Origin: a bacterium
Lineage (GTDB): Bacteria > UBA6262
Direction of reading: 5' to 3'
NCBI GenBank assembly: GCA_028716025.1
Contig: JAQUQP010000001.1
Span: 4,228-68,227, forward strand
Length of the DNA stretch: 64,000 bases
Shown: one piece after another, positions 55,629-63,468 of the stretch
Layout of the letters: every line of letters begins with the position of its first letter
Numbering within the stretch: the stretch's first letter is position 1
Program-made: the position numbers and the translations under genes
Notes under the pieces: model-generated
The model's input: only the letters and a program-made list of their open reading frames with translations
Told to the model about the DNA's origin: nothing
The model's database searches: none

Positions 55629-56036
55629 ATGTTAAAGATATCAACCCGTTGCCGATATGGATTATTAGCCATGGTAGAGCTGGGACAATGTTATGGCCAA
55701 GCTTCTATATCAGCACAGGAGATATATAAGAAGCAGCGCATTCCTAAATTTTATTTACAGCAGTTGCTGGTAAAGCTGAGAAGGAATGGATTAGTAAAAA
55801 GCATAAGGGGCACTAAGGGCGGGTTTATCCTGAAAAAAGATCCAAAAATGATCAAGATACTGGATATAGTGAAAGCAGTGGAAGGCCCGATCCAGCTAAT
55901 CTCTTGTACCAAGCAATCCAGGGACAAGTGTTGCCGTAAGATCAAGGAATGCTTGACCAGGCCGGTTTGGGTAGAGTTACATGATGTAGTAAATAAAGTG
56001 TTGAACGACCGAACTTTGCACGATCTTATGAGGTGA
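55629..56036 (+). CDS. Rrf2-family regulator, IscR-like
   Basis: A 135-residue winged-helix protein, paralogous to the one at 41827. Helix-turn-helix about residues 27-60, wing RGTKGGFILKK, and cysteines 93, 101, 102 and 108 in the cluster-binding stretch. It lies five bases upstream of iscS, the classical place of iscR, so Fe-S-responsive control of this operon is likely. The leader is short, with AGAGGT near the ATG. Confidence 0.88.
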   Translation: MLKISTRCRYGLLAMVELGQCYGQASISAQEIYKKQRIPKFYLQQLLVKLRRNGLVKSIRGTKGGFILKKDPKMIKILDIVKAVEGPIQLISCTKQSRDKCCRKIKECLTRPVWVELHDVVNKVLNDRTLHDLMR

Positions 56037-56040
56037 AATT

Positions 56041-57213
56041 ATGGATGTTAAACGACATTACTTTGATTATGCCGCGACTACTCCGGTGCATCCGGAAGTA
56101 ATTAAGGCTATGCAGCCCTATTGGGATATGGTTTATGGCAATCCGTCCAGTATCCATACTTTTGGGCAGGAAGCGAAAACAGCCCTAACCCAAGCCCGGG
56201 ATTTGATCGCTAAATATATTAATGCCAAGAGCGAAGAGATCGTTTTTACCGGTGGGGGCACGGAAGCGGATAATTTTGCCCTGATCGGGATTTTTGAAGC
56301 TAACGCTAAAAAAGGCAATCATATTATTACTACTACTATTGAACATCACGCGATCCTGGAAACTTGTAAGTTCCTGGAAAAGCACCGTGGCGCTAAAATT
56401 ACTTATGTGCCGGTTGATAAGTACGGTTTGATTGATCTGGAAGCCATTATTAAGGCGATTACGCCGCAAACTATTTTGATCTCAGTAATGCATGCCAATA
56501 ATGAGATTGGCACTATAGAACCAATAGCCGGTATAGGAAAAATAGCCAAAGAAAAAGGGATCTATTTTCATACAGATGCTGTACAGACCTTTGGCAGCCT
56601 GGACCTGGATGTAGAGAAACTGAATATTGACTTACTTAGCGCCAGTGCCCATAAGTTATACGGACCCAAGGGAGTAGGACTGCTATATATAAGGAAAGGT
56701 GTGCGCATCCTACCGTTGCTACATGGCGGAGAGCAGGAAAGAAGGCGTCGCGCGTCTACGGAAAATGTCCCTGGTATTGTAGGTTTTGGTAAAGCAGTAG
56801 AACTGGCAATACAGGAAAAACAGGCACGCCACCAGCATGTGACTATTCTGCGGGATAAGCTGATCAAAGGAATATTGGAAAAGGTCGATGAATCCCAATT
56901 GAACGGGCATCCCACTAAACGGTTACCTAATAATGTTAATGTTACCGTGAAATATATCGAAGGAGAATCGATGCTGATCAACCTGGACCTGGAAGGAATA
57001 GCAGCCTCAACAGGTTCAGCCTGTTCCAGTAGTTCACTTGAGCCTTCTCATGTCCTGAAGGCGATCGGCGTTAGCCCGGAAGTCGCGCACAGCAGCCTGC
57101 GTTTTAGTCTGGGCCGGCTCAATACGGATGAAGATGTTGACTATTTATTGGAAGTATTACCAAGGATCGTTAAGAAACTCAGGGAAATGTCACCATTATA
57201 TAAGAAGAAATAA
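56041..57213 (+). CDS. iscS: Cysteine desulfurase (IscS/NifS)
   Basis: A 390-residue fold-type I PLP enzyme. The family opens with YFDYAATTPVHPEV; the PLP lysine is Lys205 (SAHKLYGPKGVG); the catalytic cysteine is Cys328 in STGSACSSSS. It provides persulfide sulfur for Fe-S clusters, for MnmA and possibly for nadA maturation. It follows the IscR-like gene. IscU is not here but at 38425. Confidence 0.95.
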   Translation: MDVKRHYFDYAATTPVHPEVIKAMQPYWDMVYGNPSSIHTFGQEAKTALTQARDLIAKYINAKSEEIVFTGGGTEADNFALIGIFEANAKKGNHIITTTIEHHAILETCKFLEKHRGAKITYVPVDKYGLIDLEAIIKAITPQTILISVMHANNEIGTIEPIAGIGKIAKEKGIYFHTDAVQTFGSLDLDVEKLNIDLLSASAHKLYGPKGVGLLYIRKGVRILPLLHGGEQERRRRASTENVPGIVGFGKAVELAIQEKQARHQHVTILRDKLIKGILEKVDESQLNGHPTKRLPNNVNVTVKYIEGESMLINLDLEGIAASTGSACSSSSLEPSHVLKAIGVSPEVAHSSLRFSLGRLNTDEDVDYLLEVLPRIVKKLREMSPLYKKK

Positions 57214-57215
57214 AA

Positions 57216-57296
57216 CAGTTATAAGTTGAAAGTGTAAAGTGTTAAAGTTAGGTTTAAAACCTTAACTTATAACTTAAAACTTTAAACTTAACACTG
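57216..57296. repeat. Palindromic word repeat of AAGTTATAAGTT/AACTTAAAAC units
   Basis: The gap between iscS and the Nfu gene is an 80-bp imperfect palindrome: left-arm words ATAAGTTGAAAGTGTAAAGT and GTTAAAGTTAGG mirror CCTTAACTTATAACTT and AAACTTTAAACTTAACACT. Confidence 0.7.
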
Positions 57297-57318
57297 CATT
57301 TGAAAAGGAGGGATATCT

Positions 57319-57546
57319 ATGAAAGAAAAGGTACTAAAAAGCTTAGAAAAAATCGCTAAAATGCTGGGAGCCGATGGCGGCAGCGTAGAGTTAGTGAGCA
57401 TAGATGAAAAAGAGGGATTGGTAAAAGTAAAATTGCTGGGCGCCTGTATGGGTTGTCCTATGGCTACGATGACTTTAAAGAATGGCATCGAGCGGATCTT
57501 GAAAGAAGATGTACCGGAAGTGAAAAAAGTCGAAGCAGTAAATTAA
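57319..57546 (+). CDS. Nfu-type (NifU C-terminal) Fe-S carrier domain
   Basis: A 75-residue NifU C-terminal domain with GACMGCPMATMTLKNGIERIL; the C-x2-C pair binds a [4Fe-4S] cluster across a dimer. Such small carriers deliver clusters to apo-proteins. Lying after iscS and before nadA (a [4Fe-4S] enzyme), it may serve both. SD AAAGGAGGG. Confidence 0.93.
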   Translation: MKEKVLKSLEKIAKMLGADGGSVELVSIDEKEGLVKVKLLGACMGCPMATMTLKNGIERILKEDVPEVKKVEAVN

Positions 57547-57547
57547 G

Positions 57548-57655
57548 CACAAATCCGAAACTCTAAATCCGAAATACTAAACAAGCTCAAATTAATAATA
57601 ATGTTCAAAATAATAAAGTTTAGGAATTAGATATTAGGATTTCGAATTTGTTTTA
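57548..57655. repeat. Palindromic word repeat, AAATCCGAAACTC/GGATTTCGAATTTG type
   Basis: The left arm ACAAATCCGAAACTCTAAAT then TACTAAACAAGCTCAAA matches the complement of GTTTAGGAATTAGATATTAGG plus ATTTCGAATTTG in the right arm. Same family and word order as 1775-1872, 56 kb away. Confidence 0.7.
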
Positions 57656-57674
57656 GAAGAAGGAGGTGGAGATC

Positions 57675-57746
57675 ATGAGAGCAAGAGCATCTAGAAAATA
57701 TTTTCTTCGTCCAGTAGCTCATTGCTGTGGCGGGAAACGAAAATAG
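57675..57746 (+). CDS. Predicted 23-residue cysteine-containing peptide
   Basis: A 24-codon ORF with an unusually strong ribosome site (AAGGAGGTGG ending 5 nt before ATG). The product starts MRARASRKYF, is very basic (eight Arg/Lys) and ends HCCGGKRK, with two neighbouring cysteines. A 9-bp hairpin starts at the base after the stop. It could be a leader peptide reading Cys supply (Cys-Cys codons before hairpins) ahead of nadA, or a functional small peptide. I know no family for it. Confidence 0.55.
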   Translation: MRARASRKYFLRPVAHCCGGKRK

Positions 57747-57772
57747 CCTGAAGAGGTTTATGACTCTTCAGG
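57747..57772 (+). terminator. Hairpin directly after the small peptide ORF
   Basis: CCTGAAGAG (57747-57755) pairs with CTCTTCAGG (57764-57772), loop GTTTATGA. There is no T-run, so it may be an attenuator-type or protective stem rather than a full terminator. Confidence 0.5.
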
Positions 57773-57783
57773 CGTAGATCAAT

Positions 57784-57814
57784 CCTGTTAGTCCGCCTAA
57801 GGCGGACTAACAGG
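57784..57814. repeat. Perfect 14-bp-stem palindrome with GTCCGCC/GGCGGAC
   Basis: CCTGTTAGTCCGCC (57784-57797), spacer TAA, and its exact complement (57801-57814). It lies between the small peptide and nadA. GC-rich cores like this recur at 41701 and 59213. Confidence 0.75.
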
Positions 57815-57836
57815 TATATTAGAATGTTGAGGGAAT

Positions 57837-58760
57837 ATGAACATCTCCAGACTATTAAAGGAAATTAAGGATATTGCCAAAAGAAAGAACGCGGTAATAT
57901 TGGCGCATAATTATCAGTTGCCGGAAGTCCAGGAAGTTGCAAATTTTGTTGGTGACTCCCTGGAATTGAGTCTTAAGGCCAGTGAGACTAAAGCCGAAAT
58001 AATAATTTTTTGTGGTGTATATTTTATGGCTGAGACCGCGGCAATTATCTCTCCTTCAAAAACCGTACTAATACCTGATCATAATGCCGGGTGTCCCATG
58101 GCTGGCATGATCAATGTTGAGAATGTGCGAGAGCTCAGGAGACAGCATCCTCAAGCTAAAGTTGTTTGCTATGTCAATTCCAGTGCTGCGGTTAAAGCTG
58201 AAAGTGATATTTGCTGTACCAGTTCTAATGCCCTAAAAGTAGTCAACTCCTTGACTGGTACCAAAGAGATCATTTTTATACCTGATAAATATTTAGGTAG
58301 CTATACGCGTCTTAAAGCACCTGAAAAAAAGTTTATCATTTGGGAAGGATATTGCCCGACGCATGTCCGTATTACGAGCGATGATATACTTAAGATGAAG
58401 AGAAAATATCCAGAAGCCTTGGTCATGGTCCATCCGGAATGCAGGAGTGAAGTGGTTAAGATGGCTAATGCGGTCGTTTCAACAGGCAGCATGAGTAAAT
58501 ATGCACAGGAAAAAGAGGCCCAGGATATTATAGTGGGTACGGAAGTCGGGATTTTGCATCGGTTAAAAAAGGAAAACCCCGGCAAACAATTTATTCCGGC
58601 TAATCCCCAGGCGGTGTGTCCAAACATGAAATTGATCACCTTGGAAAAGATATTTTGGTCATTGCAGGATATGATCTATCCGGTAAAAATAGAAGAGCCA
58701 GTTCGCAGTAAAGCGAAACTGGCTATCGACAAAATGATATCCTTATCCAAACAGGATTGA
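57837..58760 (+). CDS. nadA: Quinolinate synthase
   Basis: A 307-residue NadA. It has three pseudo-repeated domains with ILAHNYQLPEVQ, FVGDSLELS, the three cluster cysteines in FCGVYFMAETA, WEGYCPTHVR and QAVCPNMKLITLEKI, and VHPECRSEV. It condenses iminoaspartate with dihydroxyacetone phosphate using a [4Fe-4S] cluster, in NAD synthesis. nadB and nadC are not in the window. SD GAGGGAA. Fe-S genes sit directly upstream. Confidence 0.96.
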   Translation: MNISRLLKEIKDIAKRKNAVILAHNYQLPEVQEVANFVGDSLELSLKASETKAEIIIFCGVYFMAETAAIISPSKTVLIPDHNAGCPMAGMINVENVRELRRQHPQAKVVCYVNSSAAVKAESDICCTSSNALKVVNSLTGTKEIIFIPDKYLGSYTRLKAPEKKFIIWEGYCPTHVRITSDDILKMKRKYPEALVMVHPECRSEVVKMANAVVSTGSMSKYAQEKEAQDIIVGTEVGILHRLKKENPGKQFIPANPQAVCPNMKLITLEKIFWSLQDMIYPVKIEEPVRSKAKLAIDKMISLSKQD

Positions 58761-58769
58761 GTGCACTAA

Positions 58770-59192
58770 CTATTTAATTTCCGGTTCAGTGATCTTTTCA
58801 TAGATAAGTACTACCGCGATACAAGCCAGCGGCGTAGCGATCAATCCGGTTAACAACCAGGAAAGGATAAGTTTAGTATCCACATTGGTATTATAAGTGA
58901 TCAAGAGCGGCGGTACGGTAATAGCCCACAGCAAGATCCCCAGGAAAAAGCCCTTCGTTACACCCTTCCCAGGAATGCCATGCTGCAAAACCGTAAACAT
59001 TAGAGCGTAAATAAGCCCACTAGAGAAGTTCCCCAATAAAGTTTGAACCAGCCAAACATTGCTTAATGGTTTGAGCAATTCGGGGGTTTGGGCGTAGAAA
59101 TTCTTAAAAAGGATCGTAAAAAGCGCGTTGATAAAATAGGAAACAGTAGCTACTACTATTCCCGCTAACAGCCATTTAGCTATATTTTTCAC
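58770..59192 (-). CDS. Hypothetical four-helix membrane protein
   Basis: A 140-residue protein with four predicted membrane helices (about residues 5-27, 50-70, 80-102 and 108-132) and little polar sequence. It recalls small DUF-type inner-membrane proteins, but I recognise no family motif. GTG start with AAGGAGG eight bases upstream. It is convergent with nadA, nine bases away, and its leader contains repeats. Confidence 0.75.
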   Translation of the reverse strand: MKNIAKWLLAGIVVATVSYFINALFTILFKNFYAQTPELLKPLSNVWLVQTLLGNFSSGLIYALMFTVLQHGIPGKGVTKGFFLGILLWAITVPPLLITYNTNVDTKLILSWLLTGLIATPLACIAVVLIYEKITEPEIK

Positions 59193-59210
59193 TATTCTGC
59201 CTCCTTTTAA

Positions 59211-59300
59211 ATACCCTGCCTACCGGCAGGCAGGGATTACACTAATAGAGCAAGATGATTAGAACTTGTTTTTTTAATTGGTGTAATCTTTTTTGGAAAT
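59211..59300. repeat. CCTGCC/GGCAGG palindrome plus inverted GATTACAC repeat
   Basis: A hairpin CCCTGCCTACCGGCAGGCAGGG (59213-59234 region) is followed by GATTACACTAAT and, about 40 bp on, ATTGGTGTAATC, which can pair. This is the GATTACA family again. The rest of the gap to 59366 is AT-rich, with no gene. Confidence 0.6.
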
Positions 59301-59366
59301 CAGTATAATCACTTTAGTAGTTTAGCAGAAAACAAGATTGCTGTAAATAATAAAAAATAAAACTTT

Positions 59367-60038
59367 TCAGGGCTCCAGGGCTTCCAGGTGATGTTTTACC
59401 ACTTTACCTTCAACCATGTAAATAACATCTTCGGCAATATTTGTTGTGTGGTCACAGATCCTCTCCAAATGGCGGGCTACCAACAATAGGGCTACCGCCC
59501 GGGGAGCAGTGGACGCGTCTTTGGAAATATAATCACTGATCAGCTCTGATTGGACCAGGTTACGCAGGTTGTCAGCTTCCGGATCGCGCAAAATAACTTT
59601 TTTAGCCAGTTCTACATCCTTATGCACAAAAGCATCGATCGCTTCTTTGACCATACTTTGGGCCAGAGTCGCTAATTTAGGGATATCGATCAAAGGTTTA
59701 AGCTGGGGTTTATCCGATATTTCCAGGCAACGCTGGGCAATATCCACGGCCAGGTCGGCGATACGTTCCAGGTCTGTGCAGATCTTCATGGTCATGGTAA
59801 TAAAACGCAGGTCAATAGCCATCGGCTGGTGCAAAGCCAGCAAGTCAAGGCATTTTTCGTCTATAGCTAATTCCATCTCATCTATTTTTTTGTCTTCAGT
59901 GATCACCTGCCTGGCTTGTTCAGCGCTTCGCGCTTTTAACGCCTCGACTGATTTAAGGATCGATTCTTCGGTTAAACTGCCCATGCGCAAAACCTCTTTG
60001 CCAAGGTCTGCTAATTCTTCGTCAAAATGCCGTTGCAT
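59367..60038 (-). CDS. phoU: Phosphate-system regulator PhoU
   Basis: A 223-residue protein with two three-helix PhoU repeats (helix MGSLTEESILKSVEAL; metal-binding-type E/D clusters such as DLERIADLAVDIAQR and HLERICDHTTNIAED). It dampens Pho signalling and Pst uptake. ATG 60038 with GAGGGGG is chosen; the in-frame extension to 60119 would translate the intergenic TTGATAGTTG repeat. Last gene of the pst series. Confidence 0.95.
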   Translation of the reverse strand: MQRHFDEELADLGKEVLRMGSLTEESILKSVEALKARSAEQARQVITEDKKIDEMELAIDEKCLDLLALHQPMAIDLRFITMTMKICTDLERIADLAVDIAQRCLEISDKPQLKPLIDIPKLATLAQSMVKEAIDAFVHKDVELAKKVILRDPEADNLRNLVQSELISDYISKDASTAPRAVALLLVARHLERICDHTTNIAEDVIYMVEGKVVKHHLEALEP

Positions 60039-60049
60039 AATTTCCCCCT

Positions 60050-60128
60050 CGAGTTTGTTAATTGTTGATTGTTGATAGTTGATTGAAAAAGCGATACTGT
60101 TTTGAGTATTTTCTATCAACTATGAACT
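60050..60128. repeat. Palindromic word repeat of GTTGATAGTTGA units (copy 1)
   Basis: TTGTTGATTGTTGATAGTTG in the left half and TCTATCAACTATGAACTG in the right half form an imperfect hairpin between phoU and pstB. Confidence 0.65.
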
Positions 60129-60133
60129 GTATT

Positions 60134-60886
60134 TTAGCCGAATCTTCCCGTGAGATAATCTTCTGTGCGGGAATCTTTCGGACTGGTGAATATTTGGGTA
60201 GTTTCCCCAAACTCTACCAGGTCGCCCAATAAGAAATACCCGGTGTATTCAGATACCCGTGCTGCTTGCTGCATATTATGGGTCACGATAATGATCGTAT
60301 ATTGCTTTTTTAACTCATACATCAGGTCTTCAATTTTTGCGGTAGATATCGGATCCAGCGCGGAACAGGGCTCGTCCATCAGCAGGACCTTCGGCTCCAC
60401 TACCGCCAGCCGGGCGATACAGAGCCGCTGCTGCTGTTCACCGGACAAAGTGAGCGCATTCACGTCCAATTTATCCTTTACTTCATTCCACAAATGCACT
60501 GATTCCAGGCTCCACTGTAATTTTTCTTCCATTATTTTCTTATCCAGAATACCATGAACCCGCAAACCATAAACGACATTGTCATAAATACTTAAGGGAA
60601 AAGGGTTCGGCCTTTGGAAGACCATTCCCACGTTTTTGCGCAATGCCAGTAAGTCAAAGCTGTTATGATAAATATCTTTATTATCTATTTTGACGGAACC
60701 GGTGATCCTGACATCATCGATCAGGTCATTCATCCGGTTCAAGCATCTTAAAAAAGTAGATTTGCCGCAACCTGAAGGACCGATCAGGGCAGTGATCTTT
60801 TGCTGCTCAATATTCAGGTTAATATTCTTCAATGCCTGAAAATTGCCATAAAACAATGATAAGTTGTTTACTTCAATAATGCTCAT
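60134..60886 (-). CDS. pstB: Phosphate ABC transporter ATPase PstB, copy 1
   Basis: A 250-residue ABC ATPase: Walker [10 protein letters not shown], signature [13 protein letters not shown] (LSGEQ rather than the usual LSGGQ), Walker [14 protein letters not shown], and the H-loop THNMQQAAR. Typical PstB blocks [11 protein letters not shown] and [18 protein letters not shown] are present. It energises high-affinity phosphate uptake. A second PstB gene is immediately upstream. Confidence 0.95.
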   Translation of the reverse strand: MSIIEVNNLSLFYGNFQALKNINLNIEQQKITALIGPSGCGKSTFLRCLNRMNDLIDDVRITGSVKIDNKDIYHNSFDLLALRKNVGMVFQRPNPFPLSIYDNVVYGLRVHGILDKKIMEEKLQWSLESVHLWNEVKDKLDVNALTLSGEQQQRLCIARLAVVEPKVLLMDEPCSALDPISTAKIEDLMYELKKQYTIIIVTHNMQQAARVSEYTGYFLLGDLVEFGETTQIFTSPKDSRTEDYLTGRFG

Positions 60887-60894
60887 TTTAAATC

Positions 60895-60990
60895 CTTGTT
60901 GATAGAGGGTAGTTGATAGTTGATTGAAAAAACCAGGGATCTCTTATTTTGTTCTTTCTATCAACAATCAACAATGAACTATCAACTGTA
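60895..60990. repeat. Palindromic word repeat of GTTGATAGTTGA units (copy 2)
   Basis: TTGTTGATAGAGGGTAGTTG and ATAGTTGATTGAAAAAA in the left half mirror TTTCTATCAACAATCAACAA and GAACTATCAACTG. Same words as 60050-60128. Confidence 0.65.
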
Positions 60991-60991
60991 T

Positions 60992-61750
60992 TTAACCAAA
61001 TCTTCCTGAAATATAATCATTGGTCCGCTGGTCAGCGGGGGTAGTAAATATTTTTTCTGTTTGGCTGATTTCGATCAGCTCTCCGTTCAGGAAAAAAGCG
61101 GTGCGGTCAGCCACTCTGGCAGCTTGTTTGGTATTATTAGTCACCAAAATAATAGTATAGTCTTTCTTTAACTGGCGCAGGGCTTCTTCAATTTTCATGG
61201 TGGATATCGGGTCCAGGCCGGAACATGGTTCATCCAGTAAAATAAATTCTGGTTTCAGGGCCAGGATCCTGGCTACGCACAATCTTTGTTGTTGCCCGCC
61301 GGAAAGCTTCAATGCGCTGCTGTCCAGCCGGTCCTTTACTTCTTCCAGGAGGGTGGTCTTATTCAAACAATCAGTCACGAGTTCGTGCAGTTTGGTCTTA
61401 TTGTGCAAGCCGGCCATTTTTGGCCCAAAGGCCACATTCTCGTAAATAGAACGGGGCAGGGGAGTCGGGGTCGCAAAAACCATCCCCAGCTTGCGTCGCA
61501 GTTCTACCAAGCTCATCTCCGGAGCGTAAATATCCTGGCCGTCGATCGTCAATGTCCCTTCTACCCGGGAGCCAACGACAAGGTCATTAAGCCGGTTTAA
61601 CGCGCGCAGGAACGTTGATTTGCCGCTGCCGGCAGGGCCGATGATACCCAGTATCTCATTTTTGTAAACGTCCAGATTTATATTTTTCAGCGTCTGGTTA
61701 GTGCCGAAATAGTGGCTGAAATTAGCTGCTTTGATCGTAATGTTTGCCAT
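60992..61750 (-). CDS. Phosphate ABC transporter ATPase PstB, copy 2
   Basis: A 252-residue PstB paralogue with Walker A GPAGSGKST, canonical signature LSGGQQQRLCVAR, Walker B FILLDEPCSGLDP and the conserved FLRALNRLND. The Q-loop region reads GMVFATPTPLPRSIYENV, with an alanine-threonine in place of the QRP of copy 1, so the usual Q-loop glutamine is missing. That may affect coupling to PstA/PstC. Both copies are intact in length. Confidence 0.93.
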   Translation of the reverse strand: MANITIKAANFSHYFGTNQTLKNINLDVYKNEILGIIGPAGSGKSTFLRALNRLNDLVVGSRVEGTLTIDGQDIYAPEMSLVELRRKLGMVFATPTPLPRSIYENVAFGPKMAGLHNKTKLHELVTDCLNKTTLLEEVKDRLDSSALKLSGGQQQRLCVARILALKPEFILLDEPCSGLDPISTMKIEEALRQLKKDYTIILVTNNTKQAARVADRTAFFLNGELIEISQTEKIFTTPADQRTNDYISGRFG

Positions 61751-61768
61751 CTAAATGATCCCTTACTT

Positions 61769-62605
61769 TTAAGAATACTTTTTAATATACTGATGCATCA
61801 TCCGGTACGAAATAATGTTAATAAACAAAATAGTAATGATCAGCACCGCAGCCGTGCCATAAGCATTGGGCATGGAAATACCTTCCCTGGCCAGAATATA
61901 GAAATGCACCGCCATAGTACGGGAAGATGAAAAGATCGAGGTCGGCATGCGTAAAGCGCTGCCAGCAGTAAAAATAGTAGCCGCTGTTTCACCAACGCTC
62001 CGGCCGATACTCAGGATGATACCGGTTAGGATCCCAGGTAGTGCGGAAGGGAAGACCACTTTAGTGACAGTTTGCCATTTAGTGCTCCCTAGGGAATAAC
62101 TTACTTCCCGGTAATTATAAGGTACAGACTTAAGCGCTTCTTCACTGGTCCGGATGATGGTAGGCAGGAGCATAAAAGCCATGGTTAGGCTGCCGCTTAA
62201 TATGGACCAGCCCATTTTTAATTTGGTCACAAATAAAATAAAACCGAATAATCCAAAGATAATTGAGGGAATGCCTGCTAGGCACTCAGAGCCAAAGCGG
62301 ATAATTTTTGTAATCTTACTTTCCCTGGTATACTCATTGAGATAAATAGCTGTGCCCACACCCAGGGGGGTAGCTACAAGAAGCGCTCCAATAGTCAAGG
62401 CGATAGTACCGATGATCGTAGAATAGATACCGCCGCTTTTGCCCATATCCATGGGATTGGTCGTTAAAAAAGCGTAGTTTAGTACCGGCAGTCCCTTACG
62501 CAAAATGTAAAAAATAATGAAAAAAAGGATAAATATGGTAATAAGGGTAAAAAGCCAGAGGAGCGATTGCACTACTTTTTGTTCAAGCTTAGGATTGATA
62601 TACAT
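61769..62605 (-). CDS. pstA: Phosphate ABC transporter permease PstA
   Basis: A 278-residue permease with six predicted helices. Key blocks are GGIYSTIIGTIALTIGA near residue 53, the EAA-type cytoplasmic loop (LGSTKWQTVTKVVFPSALPGILTG) that contacts PstB, and SIGRSVGETAATIFTAGSA. ATG overlaps the pstC stop by one base. Confidence 0.95.
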   Translation of the reverse strand: MYINPKLEQKVVQSLLWLFTLITIFILFFIIFYILRKGLPVLNYAFLTTNPMDMGKSGGIYSTIIGTIALTIGALLVATPLGVGTAIYLNEYTRESKITKIIRFGSECLAGIPSIIFGLFGFILFVTKLKMGWSILSGSLTMAFMLLPTIIRTSEEALKSVPYNYREVSYSLGSTKWQTVTKVVFPSALPGILTGIILSIGRSVGETAATIFTAGSALRMPTSIFSSSRTMAVHFYILAREGISMPNAYGTAAVLIITILFINIISYRMMHQYIKKYS

Positions 62606-63468
62606 TATTTAGCCGCCTTTCCTTTGGCGGAAGTAGCATTGGCGATCGTATTCAAGATCATGATAATAATAAATAATATAACACCGGTAGCAAATAAGGC
62701 CTGGCGGTGCTCACCACTGGCATAGCCCATTTCCAGGGCTATATTAGAGGTTAAAGTCCTGACTGGATCTAAAATAGAGTGAGGGATCATGACAGCATTA
62801 CCGGCGATCATAATGGTGGCCATGGTTTCACCGATAGCCCGGCCCATACCCAGGATAATACTGGCAATGATGCCGGATTTGGCAGCCGGCAAAGTAACCA
62901 TTTTAGTAGTTTGCCATTTAGTAGCGCCCAAGGCGATCGAACCTTCGCGATAACTGCGCGGTACTGCTTGCAGGGAATCGATGGAAATACTGATGATCGT
63001 GGGTAATATCATGATGCCCAGAATAATGGATGCAGCCAATACCGAGAATCCCGGTCCGCCGAATCTTTCGCGGATAAAAGGCACCAGGATGATGACTCCC
63101 ATAAAGCCGTACACCACGGAAGGTATTCCGGCTAATAACTCGATAATAGGTTTAATGATCTGGCGAAGACGCTTCGTAGAAAACTCAGTCAGGAAGATCG
63201 CGCAAGCCAGGCCAAAAGGTATTCCGATAAAGAGCGAGCCGACAGTTACCATGATCGACCCGATGATCATCGATAAAAGGCCAAAACTCTGTTCCGTTGG
63301 ATACCAATCTGTGCCTAAAAGAAAATTTTTAAAACCATATTTAAACATAATGGGAGTACCCTCTTTAAAAATAAAGAGAGTGATCACCACCAATATGGAA
63401 ACAGCGGAGAAAGCTAAGACGAGCAGTGCCAGTTCTATTAGTTTTTCGTTTCTTTCAATCCTATTCAT
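62605..63468 (-). CDS. pstC: Phosphate ABC transporter permease PstC
   Basis: A 287-residue permease. FKEGTPIMFKYG, LLAGIPSVVYGFMGVIIL, ALGATKWQTTKMVTLPAAKSGI and GRAIGETMATIMIAGNA are PstC features. It forms the membrane pore with PstA. ATG lies in an ATGA overlap with the pstS stop. Confidence 0.95.
   Translation of the reverse strand: MNRIERNEKLIELALLVLAFSAVSILVVITLFIFKEGTPIMFKYGFKNFLLGTDWYPTEQSFGLLSMIIGSIMVTVGSLFIGIPFGLACAIFLTEFSTKRLRQIIKPIIELLAGIPSVVYGFMGVIILVPFIRERFGGPGFSVLAASIILGIMILPTIISISIDSLQAVPRSYREGSIALGATKWQTTKMVTLPAAKSGIIASIILGMGRAIGETMATIMIAGNAVMIPHSILDPVRTLTSNIALEMGYASGEHRQALFATGVILFIIIMILNTIANATSAKGKAAK

Noticed and set aside
60039..60119. N-terminal extension of phoU
   Set aside because: It is encoded by the GTTGATAGTTGA repeat, and a strong SD precedes the inner ATG.
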